Part shown: positions 1 to 8,753 of the stretch, one piece after another | Position numbering within the stretch: the first letter of the stretch is position 1 | Layout of the letters: each line of letters starts with the position of its first letter | Assembly (NCBI GenBank): GCA_016933055.1 | Contig: JAFGBS010000009.1 | Coordinates: 1-64,000 of the forward strand | Length of the DNA: 64,000 nt | Source: Promethearchaeota archaeon | Lineage (GTDB): Archaea; Asgardarchaeota; Lokiarchaeia; Sigyniarchaeales; Promethearchaeaceae | Direction: 5' to 3' | Notes under the pieces: generated by a model | Database searches by the model: none | Told to the model about the DNA's origin: nothing | The model's input: the letters and a program-made list of their open reading frames with translations, nothing else | Made by a program: the position numbers and the translations under genes

Positions 1-1330
1 GGAGGTCCCCAAGTTGTTCATCGATGGCAAGGGCTTCCTTGTAATAGCGCATTGCTTCATCCCACTCGCCTTTGTCATGGTATAATATACCGATGTTGGT
101 GAGTTCCTTTGATTTGCCCCGAAGATCTCCTAGCTGCTCATCGATGGCAAGAGCTTCCTTGTAATAGCGCCTTGCTTCATCCCATTCGCCTTTGTCGTGG
201 AGTAATCGACCGATGTTTGTGAGGGTGATAGATTGCCATCTTTGATTTTTTGTTTCTTGAGCATGTTTCAATAGAATTCTTGCGCAGCGTTCTGCATTGT
301 TTAGAAAACTTAAGTTATCATATATTTCATATGGAATCTGGTAGACTTGATATTCATCGGGAGATTTAATTTGGGAGTTTATGTAGCTTAAGAGATCCGT
401 TTCACTATATGATTGGGAAATTTCTGATTTTCGTTTTATAAACAGTGTTCCGAGGTCAGATGTATGCATTTTTACACGGACCAATTGAGTTCTATACCCC
501 ATTCGATGAACTTCTTGGAAAATGTTGCCTACTTTATCCTTAGGAGAGATCTCGATATCTGAAGAAAATTCCTGAATAATTGGCTTAGTTCCTTTCGGTG
601 CATGTTCAATCCAGATTAGCTGATCAAGAGTGTCTAATAATCTCAAAGTTGGCGTAATATCGAAATCATCGCTTCCCGAATATCCCATTATCACCAATGT
701 GCGTCCATTAGTAATGCTCTCAAATACCGGACGTTTATGGGGTTCCAATTGGAATACGGATTCCCCTTCCTTCCCTGATCCGAATGCTTGAATGGTTACA
801 ACCAGACTATCCTTGGTAGAGGTGTTCGTAATAATATTATGAGGCGAACCGTGGATTTTATATACGGGAAAATAGCCCTTACGGACCACTTTTGGCACAT
901 CGGAATATTTTTTAAAATCTTCTTCGGTAATCACGGGAAGATTACGGTTTTTCTTGACTTTGGATTGCATTAGTGCATGTTCGATAAGGCAATCGAAATT
1001 GGTAGTGAGAACGTAATGCCCCCGCTTCATCATTTCTACCAGAAAAAAGTGGTTTGTATTCGGTTTATCGCACAATCCATAGTAATCAATGAGTTTCAAT
1101 TCCGGATCCAAATAGTCCCGCACAATTTCCACCAATTGCTCGAAACGTAAATTCTCCAACCCGAGAATTTTTTCTACTTCGGATTCTGCACATGTATAGC
1201 GGATAATCACTTCCATCATTTCCCGACCTAAAGGTAAATTCGATGGGGGATCACGGGAAATCCCTGCACCTACTAAAAACGTATATTTTCCCTTTTTTGC
1301 GAATAGATCTTTCAGTGTCAATTCTCCCAT
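1..1330 (-). CDS. SIR2-like domain + TPR repeat protein (3' end beyond window)
   Basis: Manual minus-strand translation from ATG at 1330 is open to position 1 (no in-frame stop). MGELTLKDLFAKKGKYTFLVGAGISRDPPSNLP.. (GAGIS), ..HYVLTTNFDCLIEHAL.. (TTNxD), ..YKIHGSPHN.. (KIHG), ..VIMGYSGSDDFDI.., then tandem TPRs (NIGxLxHDKGEWDEAxRYYKEALAIDEQLGDL). Absent from the ORF track because it runs off the edge. Confidence 0.9.
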   Translation of the reverse strand, partial: MGELTLKDLFAKKGKYTFLVGAGISRDPPSNLPLGREMMEVIIRYTCAESEVEKILGLENLRFEQLVEIVRDYLDPELKLIDYYGLCDKPNTNHFFLVEMMKRGHYVLTTNFDCLIEHALMQSKVKKNRNLPVITEEDFKKYSDVPKVVRKGYFPVYKIHGSPHNIITNTSTKDSLVVTIQAFGSGKEGESVFQLEPHKRPVFESITNGRTLVIMGYSGSDDFDITPTLRLLDTLDQLIWIEHAPKGTKPIIQEFSSDIEISPKDKVGNIFQEVHRMGYRTQLVRVKMHTSDLGTLFIKRKSEISQSYSETDLLSYINSQIKSPDEYQVYQIPYEIYDNLSFLNNAERCARILLKHAQETKNQRWQSITLTNIGRLLHDKGEWDEARRYYKEALAIDEQLGDLRGKSKELTNIGILYHDKGEWDEAMRYYKEALAIDEQLGDL

Positions 1331-1380
1331 GAATCAATTACGGTGTTGGGAAATAAAAAAGTGATGATGGAGGTTTTTTG

Positions 1381-2130
1381 TCATAAATTTTTCAATTTCG
1401 CAATCACACGATGTTCTAATTCGGGATCTTGACGTATTTTTTTTCCGATGCACTCGGGGCAAATTCGCATTCCAAGAACATGCATATATCCTCCTAATCC
1501 TTGTAGCATCTTTTCCCAAGATCCTTGTTTATATCTTTGGTAACCCACATTTACAATATCACTTATAATTCGACCGCATTCCTCACATCGAGAATCTAAA
1601 GAATTTCTTGCCCGATCTATGAGAAATCGTCTGGTTTCTTCATAATGCTCAATCTCTGATGTTTTTGGGAAGGAAGTACTTTTAGGAGTGTATTCTTGAT
1701 AAGATGAATCTGGTTCAACAAATGAACTAGATAAGGCGGTTTGTGGACGTTTAATAATCTCCACGATTTCTTCGGCAACACTTTCAAGGTCATGACTCGA
1801 AAATTTGACGCCCAATTTTGATGACAACAGTGCGGGAATATAATTCTTTTCGATAAATACAGGAATGATGTGTTTTTGTTTCATAAGAGCTGCTTTCCAT
1901 TCCATTTTCACTGAATCTGAGCTTTTCGTGAGGGAGGAACAAAATAATAAGAAAACATCACAATTTTCAATCCCGTAATCCATATATTCTACGATATCAT
2001 ATTTTGTATCTTGTTGCCAAAATAGAACTTTCTCAATTATTGAATAGCGTTCTAATTCTCGTGCTAACTGAGGTATACGAAACTGGTTAGCATCTTCGGT
2101 CACATAACTCATAAATATTATATGTCCCAT
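1381..2130 (-). CDS. TIR domain protein with C-terminal zinc-binding region
   Basis: IIFMSYVTEDANQF..IPQLARELE..VLFWQQD..DIVEYMDYGIENCDVFLLFCSSLTKSSDSVKMEWKAALMKQKHIIPVFI; C-terminal CEECGR...CPEC. Confidence 0.8.
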   Translation of the reverse strand: MGHIIFMSYVTEDANQFRIPQLARELERYSIIEKVLFWQQDTKYDIVEYMDYGIENCDVFLLFCSSLTKSSDSVKMEWKAALMKQKHIIPVFIEKNYIPALLSSKLGVKFSSHDLESVAEEIVEIIKRPQTALSSSFVEPDSSYQEYTPKSTSFPKTSEIEHYEETRRFLIDRARNSLDSRCEECGRIISDIVNVGYQRYKQGSWEKMLQGLGGYMHVLGMRICPECIGKKIRQDPELEHRVIAKLKNL

Positions 2131-2155
2131 AATTAATCCCGTTTTTCGTTAGCTT

Positions 2156-2314
2156 TCAACGCACACGCATAACATTTTCACACCCACAGTTCGGACAATT
2201 ATGTGGATCACAGCGTGAGCATACATTAATCATAGCATGACATTTTATACATCGATATTTGTGCATTCCGTAAAATGATGGTTCAGGATTTCCGCATAAA
2301 CTACACCTTTCCAT
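2156..2314 (-). CDS. 52-aa double zinc-ribbon microprotein
   Basis: Manual translation: MERCSLCGNPEPSFYGMHKYRCIKCHAMINVCSRCDPHNCPNCGCENVMRVR*. Four CxxC pairs; below the ORF-track size cutoff; fits tightly between neighbouring minus-strand genes. Confidence 0.7.
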   Translation of the reverse strand: MERCSLCGNPEPSFYGMHKYRCIKCHAMINVCSRCDPHNCPNCGCENVMRVR

Positions 2315-2361
2315 AAGTTTATCTCACTAATTTTACCTTTTTTTTTTAAATTGTAGTACTG

Positions 2362-4221
2362 TTACTTCTTAGTTTTCTCTTTCTTGATTTTTTCGTACAT
2401 TTTTTTTGCGCACCGGATAATATTGTTGTGATCAAAAGCTAGATCTATCTGCTCTATTTCAGTCAACGATTTTTTTACAACTGATACTACGTCTGTAGAG
2501 GGACGTAATCCATCGAGACTCTTCACTTCGCATAGATACGCATGAGAAACGATTTTGCCTCGAGGATCGCGATTTGGATCATCGAATAATTTAATAAAAC
2601 GAGCCTTTTTTACTTCCAATCCGGTTTCTTCCCACATTTCCCGTTCTAAAGCTTCTAATTTAGCTTCTCCTAACTCAATAAATCCCCCTGGGAGAGCCAG
2701 TTGACCTTGGAATGGAGGGAATTTTCGTTCTACTAGCACAACAAAATCGTCATAGGTCTCTCTCCCATCTTTTCCTACTATTTCGGAATGTATGATAACA
2801 CCATCCACGGTTTCGCGAAGTATGGATTTTCCTGACTTTTTCGCATAATTAGTCAAGATATAAATTACAATGATAGACGCAAAAATGAGAATAATAAATC
2901 CAACTATAGCACTAAGATAGCTTTCCGTAATCCAATTATTCCGACGTGCTTCAAAATAAGAAAATGCCAGTAACACAAGATCCACGAATAAAGACAGGCC
3001 AAATAAAATTTCTAACAAGAAAGTACTTTTTTGTATAGATTTTTGGTCCTGTTCTTGGATTTGATGATAACGATTTTCTAAAGATTTAGATAATTTGTCT
3101 AATTTCGTATGTAACCATTCAGAAATTCCCTCAATATTAAAAATCTGCATCAGATGATGCAAGATTTTTTTGTAATATCCGGATCGATTTACCTCCAACT
3201 CGTTATATAATTCACTGATTTTTGCGTCAATTTTTCCTACTAAGAATTCATGTTCTGCAATTTGATTTTGGATGGATTGTACCTGCATCTGTGCCGACGT
3301 ATTCATACTAGTTACTAGATCGTCCAAGGAAATACTCAATTCCATCATAGCAAATTTAAGGCTGCGAATTGCACCAACAGTATCCACTAAGGTCTTTTTA
3401 TAATAGAGGTCAAAGAATTTATCAAAATCCTTCTGTTGAATATAAAGAAATGCCGAACCCGATTGAATATAACTCAATTCCGTAGTTTTGTAGCTTAAAT
3501 TTTTCTGTAATTGTTGATTTACCGCTTCTTCTTGAACATCGAATGATTCCCAGCGTCCAGAATAAGGCACAATCCAATGATAAATAGACTTCTTATGTTG
3601 CATAATCGAGATAGGCTCCCAACGAAATTCTGGTTTAACACCTAGTCCCTCTATTTTATCACAAATTGTAGTCACATATAGAGAATCCTCATCTAAGTAG
3701 ATGAATTCGAAATTTTTGGGAGGTGCTTTTATTTCTGTTACCTCACCCTCGTAAAGATCTATGTTTTTCAATATCTTTTTTAAACAATGGATAACATATA
3801 CGGGAAATTCGTGTAAAATCCAAGGACGAAGGGTGCGTTTTTCTTCTGTATTATCTTTAAAATATTCTACTTCAAATTCAATCCATCCCGCTTGATTGAA
3901 TAGGGCTTTTCCGTTCTTAAATGGGAACCCACGTAAAGATGGAAGCCATTTCATCTGCAAGGTAATATGTTTCGAAATATATATTAGTTCATTTAGGAAT
4001 GTATCGTCCCAACTGGCGTTTTCTACTTCTTGCTGAAAAATAGACTGTCGCCATGGACTTTCCACTGTGTCTTGATACAGTTTAATTAATTCTTTTCTCA
4101 ATTTTATGATAATCTCTTCAGGATTCATGATAACTGTATTGAAAAAGGCATTTGCAAACCAGTATTCTTTTCGGTAGATGAACTTCAACGGTTCTTGATC
4201 ATAGTTCACCAATATTTTCAC
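2362..4221 (-). CDS. Membrane protein with coiled-coil, two TM helices and C-terminal NUDIX hydrolase domain
   Basis: Nudix box GGFIELGEAKLEALEREMWEETGL; TM segments LEILFGLSLFVDLVLLAFSYF and YLSAIVGFIILIFASIIVIYIL. Confidence 0.85.
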   Translation of the reverse strand: MKILVNYDQEPLKFIYRKEYWFANAFFNTVIMNPEEIIIKLRKELIKLYQDTVESPWRQSIFQQEVENASWDDTFLNELIYISKHITLQMKWLPSLRGFPFKNGKALFNQAGWIEFEVEYFKDNTEEKRTLRPWILHEFPVYVIHCLKKILKNIDLYEGEVTEIKAPPKNFEFIYLDEDSLYVTTICDKIEGLGVKPEFRWEPISIMQHKKSIYHWIVPYSGRWESFDVQEEAVNQQLQKNLSYKTTELSYIQSGSAFLYIQQKDFDKFFDLYYKKTLVDTVGAIRSLKFAMMELSISLDDLVTSMNTSAQMQVQSIQNQIAEHEFLVGKIDAKISELYNELEVNRSGYYKKILHHLMQIFNIEGISEWLHTKLDKLSKSLENRYHQIQEQDQKSIQKSTFLLEILFGLSLFVDLVLLAFSYFEARRNNWITESYLSAIVGFIILIFASIIVIYILTNYAKKSGKSILRETVDGVIIHSEIVGKDGRETYDDFVVLVERKFPPFQGQLALPGGFIELGEAKLEALEREMWEETGLEVKKARFIKLFDDPNRDPRGKIVSHAYLCEVKSLDGLRPSTDVVSVVKKSLTEIEQIDLAFDHNNIIRCAKKMYEKIKKEKTKK

Positions 4222-4497
4222 CCGTTTCCATATTAGTGAAAAAAATATAAAAACGTATGGTGAAAATTAAAGTAAATTGAGTTTGCAGTATGAGGAAGGA
4301 CGGAATGCGTTTTACAGAATTTCTTCAACTATCTGCACATATTGCATGAAACTACTAAAAAAATTAATAGGTTTAATAGGAGTTTCAATTCATTTGAGTG
4401 ATAAACGAATTTATACCCATGTACATTAAATACTAAACAAATCACAAAAGTGAGAAAAAAATAAATACTCGATCGATGAATTAATATTGAGAAAATC

Positions 4498-5460
4498 ATG
4501 GGACGAGAAATATCGGGTACTTGGCATTGTATAAACTGTGGTTATACCGCTAAGGGTACAGAATGGAACACGCACATTATTAAGACATTTCAGAAATTTA
4601 TGAGGGAGGGAGCATTTTATCTCTGCCCACAATGTAAAACCGAAACTGAATTATATCGAGGCAATGGTAAAGGTCCCAAGAAAATTTTAGGAACTTGGCA
4701 TTGTGCAAACTGTGGATTTACAACCTCAGGTGAAGTTTGGAATACAAAAATGATTCGATCGTTTCAGAAATTTGGGGACGTGGGAACTATATATCGATGT
4801 CCACAGTGCAATGAAGATACCGAACTATATCGAGGTAAAGGTAGAGGAGGGGGAAAAAAAATTTACGGATATTGGCATTGCGTGAATTGTGGGTATACTG
4901 CAGATGGAAAAACATGGAATGGTTTAATTGTCAAAACATTTCGTAAATTTGGTCATAAAGGAGCAATTTACTCTTGTCCCGAATGTAATAAACATGTTGA
5001 GTTAGATAGGGGTTCAGGAACAGTATTAATGACAAAAAATCTTGCTGAAAAAGCTCCAGTGAAAATTAAAACCGTTTTCTTTAGTCATTCAACCCGAGAC
5101 TTCAAAACATATAACATTCCTGAAATCGCTGAAAGGTTGACAAAATATTTTGATATAAAAGATGCAATATTTTGGGAAGAAGATGCGGGTCATAATATCA
5201 TAGATTTTATGGATAAGACCTTAGGTGTGTGTAATGTGGCAGTTCTATTCTGTTCCGCTAATGCATTAGCATCGGAGAGTGTAAAAAAGGAATGGACTGC
5301 CATTGAGAGTTTAAATAAACCGATAATTCCGGTTTATACAGATCCCGAACATATCCCACCACTTCTTGCTCCACGGCAACGGATTTTATTTGATAGGACT
5401 AAATTTGATAAATTCATTGACGAACTACATGAATTGATTCAAAAAATAGTTGAAGAATAA
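4498..5460 (+). CDS. Three tandem zinc-ribbon modules + TIR domain
   Basis: Three ~60-aa repeats (G.WHCxNCGYT...W...I.KTF.KF...G..Y.CP.C....EL.RG), then TVFFSHSTRDF..IFWEEDAGHNIIDFMD..CNVAVLFCSANALASESVKKEWTAIESLNKPIIPVY. Confidence 0.85.
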   Translation: MGREISGTWHCINCGYTAKGTEWNTHIIKTFQKFMREGAFYLCPQCKTETELYRGNGKGPKKILGTWHCANCGFTTSGEVWNTKMIRSFQKFGDVGTIYRCPQCNEDTELYRGKGRGGGKKIYGYWHCVNCGYTADGKTWNGLIVKTFRKFGHKGAIYSCPECNKHVELDRGSGTVLMTKNLAEKAPVKIKTVFFSHSTRDFKTYNIPEIAERLTKYFDIKDAIFWEEDAGHNIIDFMDKTLGVCNVAVLFCSANALASESVKKEWTAIESLNKPIIPVYTDPEHIPPLLAPRQRILFDRTKFDKFIDELHELIQKIVEE

Positions 5461-6188
5461 TACTCATTCTTTAATTTTTTATATTAGTTACTTGCTGCAA
5501 ATAACCAGACTGCTTCTATCTAATAAATTGAATTCGTCGAATTTATAAAATACTTCTGTCTGGAACCACATATTCAATATACTTCATTACCCCGGATGAT
5601 AATATGGGTAACGTGGTGGTGTATATAATGAAAATTACGTTTAGTTTTCCTTGTGAGTAGTTCCATAGGTGCAGATTCATTAAAATTACTTGTTCACTTA
5701 AACTGAGCGTGCAATTTTCTATGGTCACAGGCATGTTTGAAGAAAATTCCCCTTAAGTAGCATCCTTCATCTTGATAATATTTCGCGATCCGTCTACTAT
5801 AAAACTTTTTCCTTAAAAGAAAAAGGGCTAGTGAAATTTGATAGATCTAAGTCAACAGGTTGGAAATTGGCATGATCTATAAAATTTGAGGATAAAATTA
5901 TTCAATTCCTTAGAAACGGGAATCTTTTGAAGAAAAAATATTCGAAATCAACATTATTCTGAATTTTCAAACCACTACCATTATCATAAATCGGAATAAG
6001 AATGGGAACGTGTGGATTCGTGCAGGTACCTATCATAAACAAATTTAAACTCCCGAAACGGGTATTTTGCGAATGATGATGGAGCACGTGATCCACGAAA
6101 AAATCATTCATACTACAGAAAGACACAAAAAAATAAATCCTTCAATTGAATCTACAAAACCTCTACAAGCAGTAACGTTCGAGTAATT

Positions 6189-6674
6189 TTAAGAATCTTG
6201 AGTTATTATTCCAATAAAAGTTGCTATACGCTGAAACCGTCGTGAAAGACCAAACCAAGCAAAACTCACAATAAATGAGATAATCCCAGACACCACTGAT
6301 GGTATGCTCAGTAAAAAAATACCTAATATCATCGTGGTTATCCCCCCAAGTAATACTATTGCTCCTACTACTTGATAAATATTAGATTTGTTTAGGTCAA
6401 AAGTTATATCTTCTATGTACTGTTTTCTTAGCTTCTCTTTATATTCAAGAGCAACTTGATTTTGCGAATCTTTTTCCAATACCTTATTAAAGCAAAGAGA
6501 AGCATTATATGGATGGTTTAAGAAAAAATGAAGTTTTCCTTTGTTTAACCAAGCATCAATATTATCTGGATTAATCTCAACAATTTGTTCATAACATTTA
6601 ATTGCTTTATACAATTTTCTATTTTCTTCAAATTCTTTTGCTTCATTCATCAGAGAAGATACATTTTCTGCCAT
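6189..6674 (-). CDS. TPR protein with two C-terminal TM helices
   Basis: KAIKCYEQIVEINPDNIDAWLNKGKLHFFLNHPYNASLCFNKVLEKD; hydrophobic VVGAIVLLGGITTMILGIFLL and VSGIISFIVSFAWFGL. Confidence 0.7.
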   Translation of the reverse strand: MAENVSSLMNEAKEFEENRKLYKAIKCYEQIVEINPDNIDAWLNKGKLHFFLNHPYNASLCFNKVLEKDSQNQVALEYKEKLRKQYIEDITFDLNKSNIYQVVGAIVLLGGITTMILGIFLLSIPSVVSGIISFIVSFAWFGLSRRFQRIATFIGIITQDS

Positions 6675-6796
6675 TATATACCACCTTTAAATCAGAGATC
6701 GACAATTGTAATATATATCTTTATTCCCTTTCTCCTTATTTTCTCAGATCAACATCTATTCCACCATTTCGGTTAACTAGGTAATCCCTTTAACGT

Positions 6797-7060
6797 AAAA
6801 CTATCATAAAACAACGTCAACCTTATAAAATTGAAAATTTACAATTTTCCCTATCTACCGATCATTCTGACGAGGAACTAATTCTCAGTGAAGCAGAACT
6901 GCACGCAGACGAAATTCTGTCTTTCCCTTCATCCACCTCCAACGAAATTTCAGAATTATTATCGAAATATACAAATTTTGTAACAAACACTCAACCCAGT
7001 TCCTTATCTTCCCTAAAAAATTTCGCCCAAGGAAGAAAAAGAGTTAAATTAACCAAGTAG
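6797..7060 (+). pseudogene. Start-less ORF remnant of unknown family
   Basis: Open frame TIIKQRQPYKIENLQFSLSTDHSDEELILSEAELHADEILSF...FAQGRKRVKLTK* with no good start codon. Confidence 0.3.
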
Positions 7061-7241
7061 TGGGTTGATAAGAATAAAATAAACCACCTTAGAATTCAAT
7101 TGAAGATAGGAAATTGGTGGAGTTGTCCTAATTGTTTGACTGAATATTTACTGTAGATAATCATAAAGAAACTCGAAATACCAGAAACCACATGTTTAAA
7201 TCAAAAACAATTATAAATTTGTACTTCCATCTTTTATCCGT

Positions 7242-7688
7242 TCATTGCATGGAATTTTTGAATGCTTTTGCACAATGTTTGCAACAAAAATTCATCTTCT
7301 TATCGTTGATCGTTTCAATATAAAAATTATCGAATAGCTTTACACCACAACTAGCACATACTTGAAGTTTTGATACAATTGCAGCTTCAATCAGATTTCC
7401 AAATCGTTGCAAAATCCTATCTACAAAATCCTCACCTAGTTGTGTTAATTGGAACCCTTTCGATCTTTTAGATTTAGAAGTTGGAATTGGAAGAATATAT
7501 CCTTCTGCTTGAAGATTAGCTAGAAAATCGTAGATATACGTAGGACTGGCTGTTTTCCCTAAATCCGACTTTAGGCGTTTAATAATATAATATCCTGTTA
7601 CTGTTTTTTTCGTTTTTAATAGGGTTAAAGTATAGAACTTAGTCAAATTTTGCACTTTTATATTTTCATCCATTGAAATTAACTCCAT
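7242..7688 (-). CDS. PadR-like winged-helix regulator with C-terminal TRASH-like metal-binding motif
   Basis: wHTH-like TLLKTKKTVTGYYIIKRLKSDLGKTASPTYIYDFLANLQAEGYI; C-terminal CASCGVKL...NFCCKHCAKAF. Confidence 0.65.
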   Translation of the reverse strand: MELISMDENIKVQNLTKFYTLTLLKTKKTVTGYYIIKRLKSDLGKTASPTYIYDFLANLQAEGYILPIPTSKSKRSKGFQLTQLGEDFVDRILQRFGNLIEAAIVSKLQVCASCGVKLFDNFYIETINDKKMNFCCKHCAKAFKNSMQ

Positions 7689-7836
7689 GATTAGGTTCTA
7701 GAGAACCCCCCCGAGGAAATTTATATGGAACTTAATTTATAAATATATATTTTATGATAGTAATTTTTAAATATATACTCTTATGTATATATCATAGTAA
7801 TCCACTCCAACTGGATTACAAAAAATTGATGAAAAA

Positions 7837-8127
7837 ATGGTACTTGATGAACACCCTCATATGATGGACTGGTGGTTTAATTTATTCGGTCCATATTCAT
7901 GGATTATAATGACATTTGGTTTTGTCGTTTTGCTCTCAATCAGCATCTTAATAGCATATTACGTTCATAAAGATGCAGTTAGAAGGGGAATTGCAAATTC
8001 TGAAGTCTGGTTATTGATTGTTCTAATCTTTAATGTAATTGGATTACTTATTTATTTGCTAGTTAGAGGAAATTACGCTCCAAATTATGAAGAGCAAAAT
8101 ATGACTCGAAATACTCCTTCAAGGTGA
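7837..8127 (+). CDS. Small two-TM membrane protein (HPHMMDWWF N-terminus)
   Basis: MVLDEHPHMMDWWFNLFGPYSWIIMTFGFVVLLSISILIAYYVHKDAVRRGIANSEVWLLIVLIFNVIGLLIYLLVRG. Confidence 0.65.
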   Translation: MVLDEHPHMMDWWFNLFGPYSWIIMTFGFVVLLSISILIAYYVHKDAVRRGIANSEVWLLIVLIFNVIGLLIYLLVRGNYAPNYEEQNMTRNTPSR

Positions 8128-8129
8128 TT

Positions 8130-8258
8130 ATGATGTTAGATGGCGGTATGGGACACATGATGGATTGGTTTTTTAATGATTCATTACCTTGGCTCTATAT
8201 TATTAGCGGATGTATGATTTTTATCATAATAATTGCTTTGATAATTTATGTTATATGA
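8130..8258 (+). CDS. 42-aa Met-rich membrane microprotein
   Basis: Manual translation MMLDGGMGHMMDWFFNDSLPWLYIISGCMIFIIIIALIIYVI*; N-terminus parallels the preceding ORF. Confidence 0.5.
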   Translation: MMLDGGMGHMMDWFFNDSLPWLYIISGCMIFIIIIALIIYVI

Positions 8259-8664
8259 TCCCCAAGAAATTTACGATACATACAGAATCAATCGGTTTCA
8301 ATTAGTGGATCTTTCTATACTCATCGGGAATGATTATACTCCCGGAATCAAAGGGATTGGTCCGAAGAAAGGTATCGAACTGCTTCACAAACATCGGAAT
8401 CTAGAACAGTTGCCTAATAAGATCCGAGAAAAAATTCCCCTTAATGTATCAGATATTGGGATAATTCGTTCTCTATTTTTAATACCGAATGTTCTAACCA
8501 CAATTCCAGAATTATCATTTACATATCCCAATCGGGGAGGCATTTTGGAACTAATGACAGTAGATCATTCTCTACACCGAGATCGAGTGAGTAAAGGAAT
8601 CAAGCGATTATTAAAAGCCCATTTTTTAATGAAAATTACTCATATTCAAGATAAGAGAAAATAA
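8248..8664 (+). pseudogene. FEN1/XPG-like C-terminal fragment (H3TH region; N-terminal nuclease half missing)
   Basis: QLVDLSILIGNDYTPGIKGIGPKKGIELLHKHRNLEQL..IIRSLFLIPNVLTTIPELSFTYP; in-frame stop just upstream of the ATG. Confidence 0.65.
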
Positions 8665-8753
8665 AAACCATAGAATGTAGAATTATGCTGAAAGATAATT
8701 AGGAACTTAATGAGTGGAAGTTCAGATGTACCTATTCGTTCCGAGATGTGGAC

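Noticed and set aside
788-973. Plus-strand 61-aa ORF
   Set aside because: Antisense to the SIR2-TPR coding frame; no coding character.
5902-6126. 74-aa minus-strand ORF (…HVPILIPIYDNGSGLKIQNNVDFEYFFF)
   Set aside because: Could be a gene remnant, but no family or conserved motif is recognisable.
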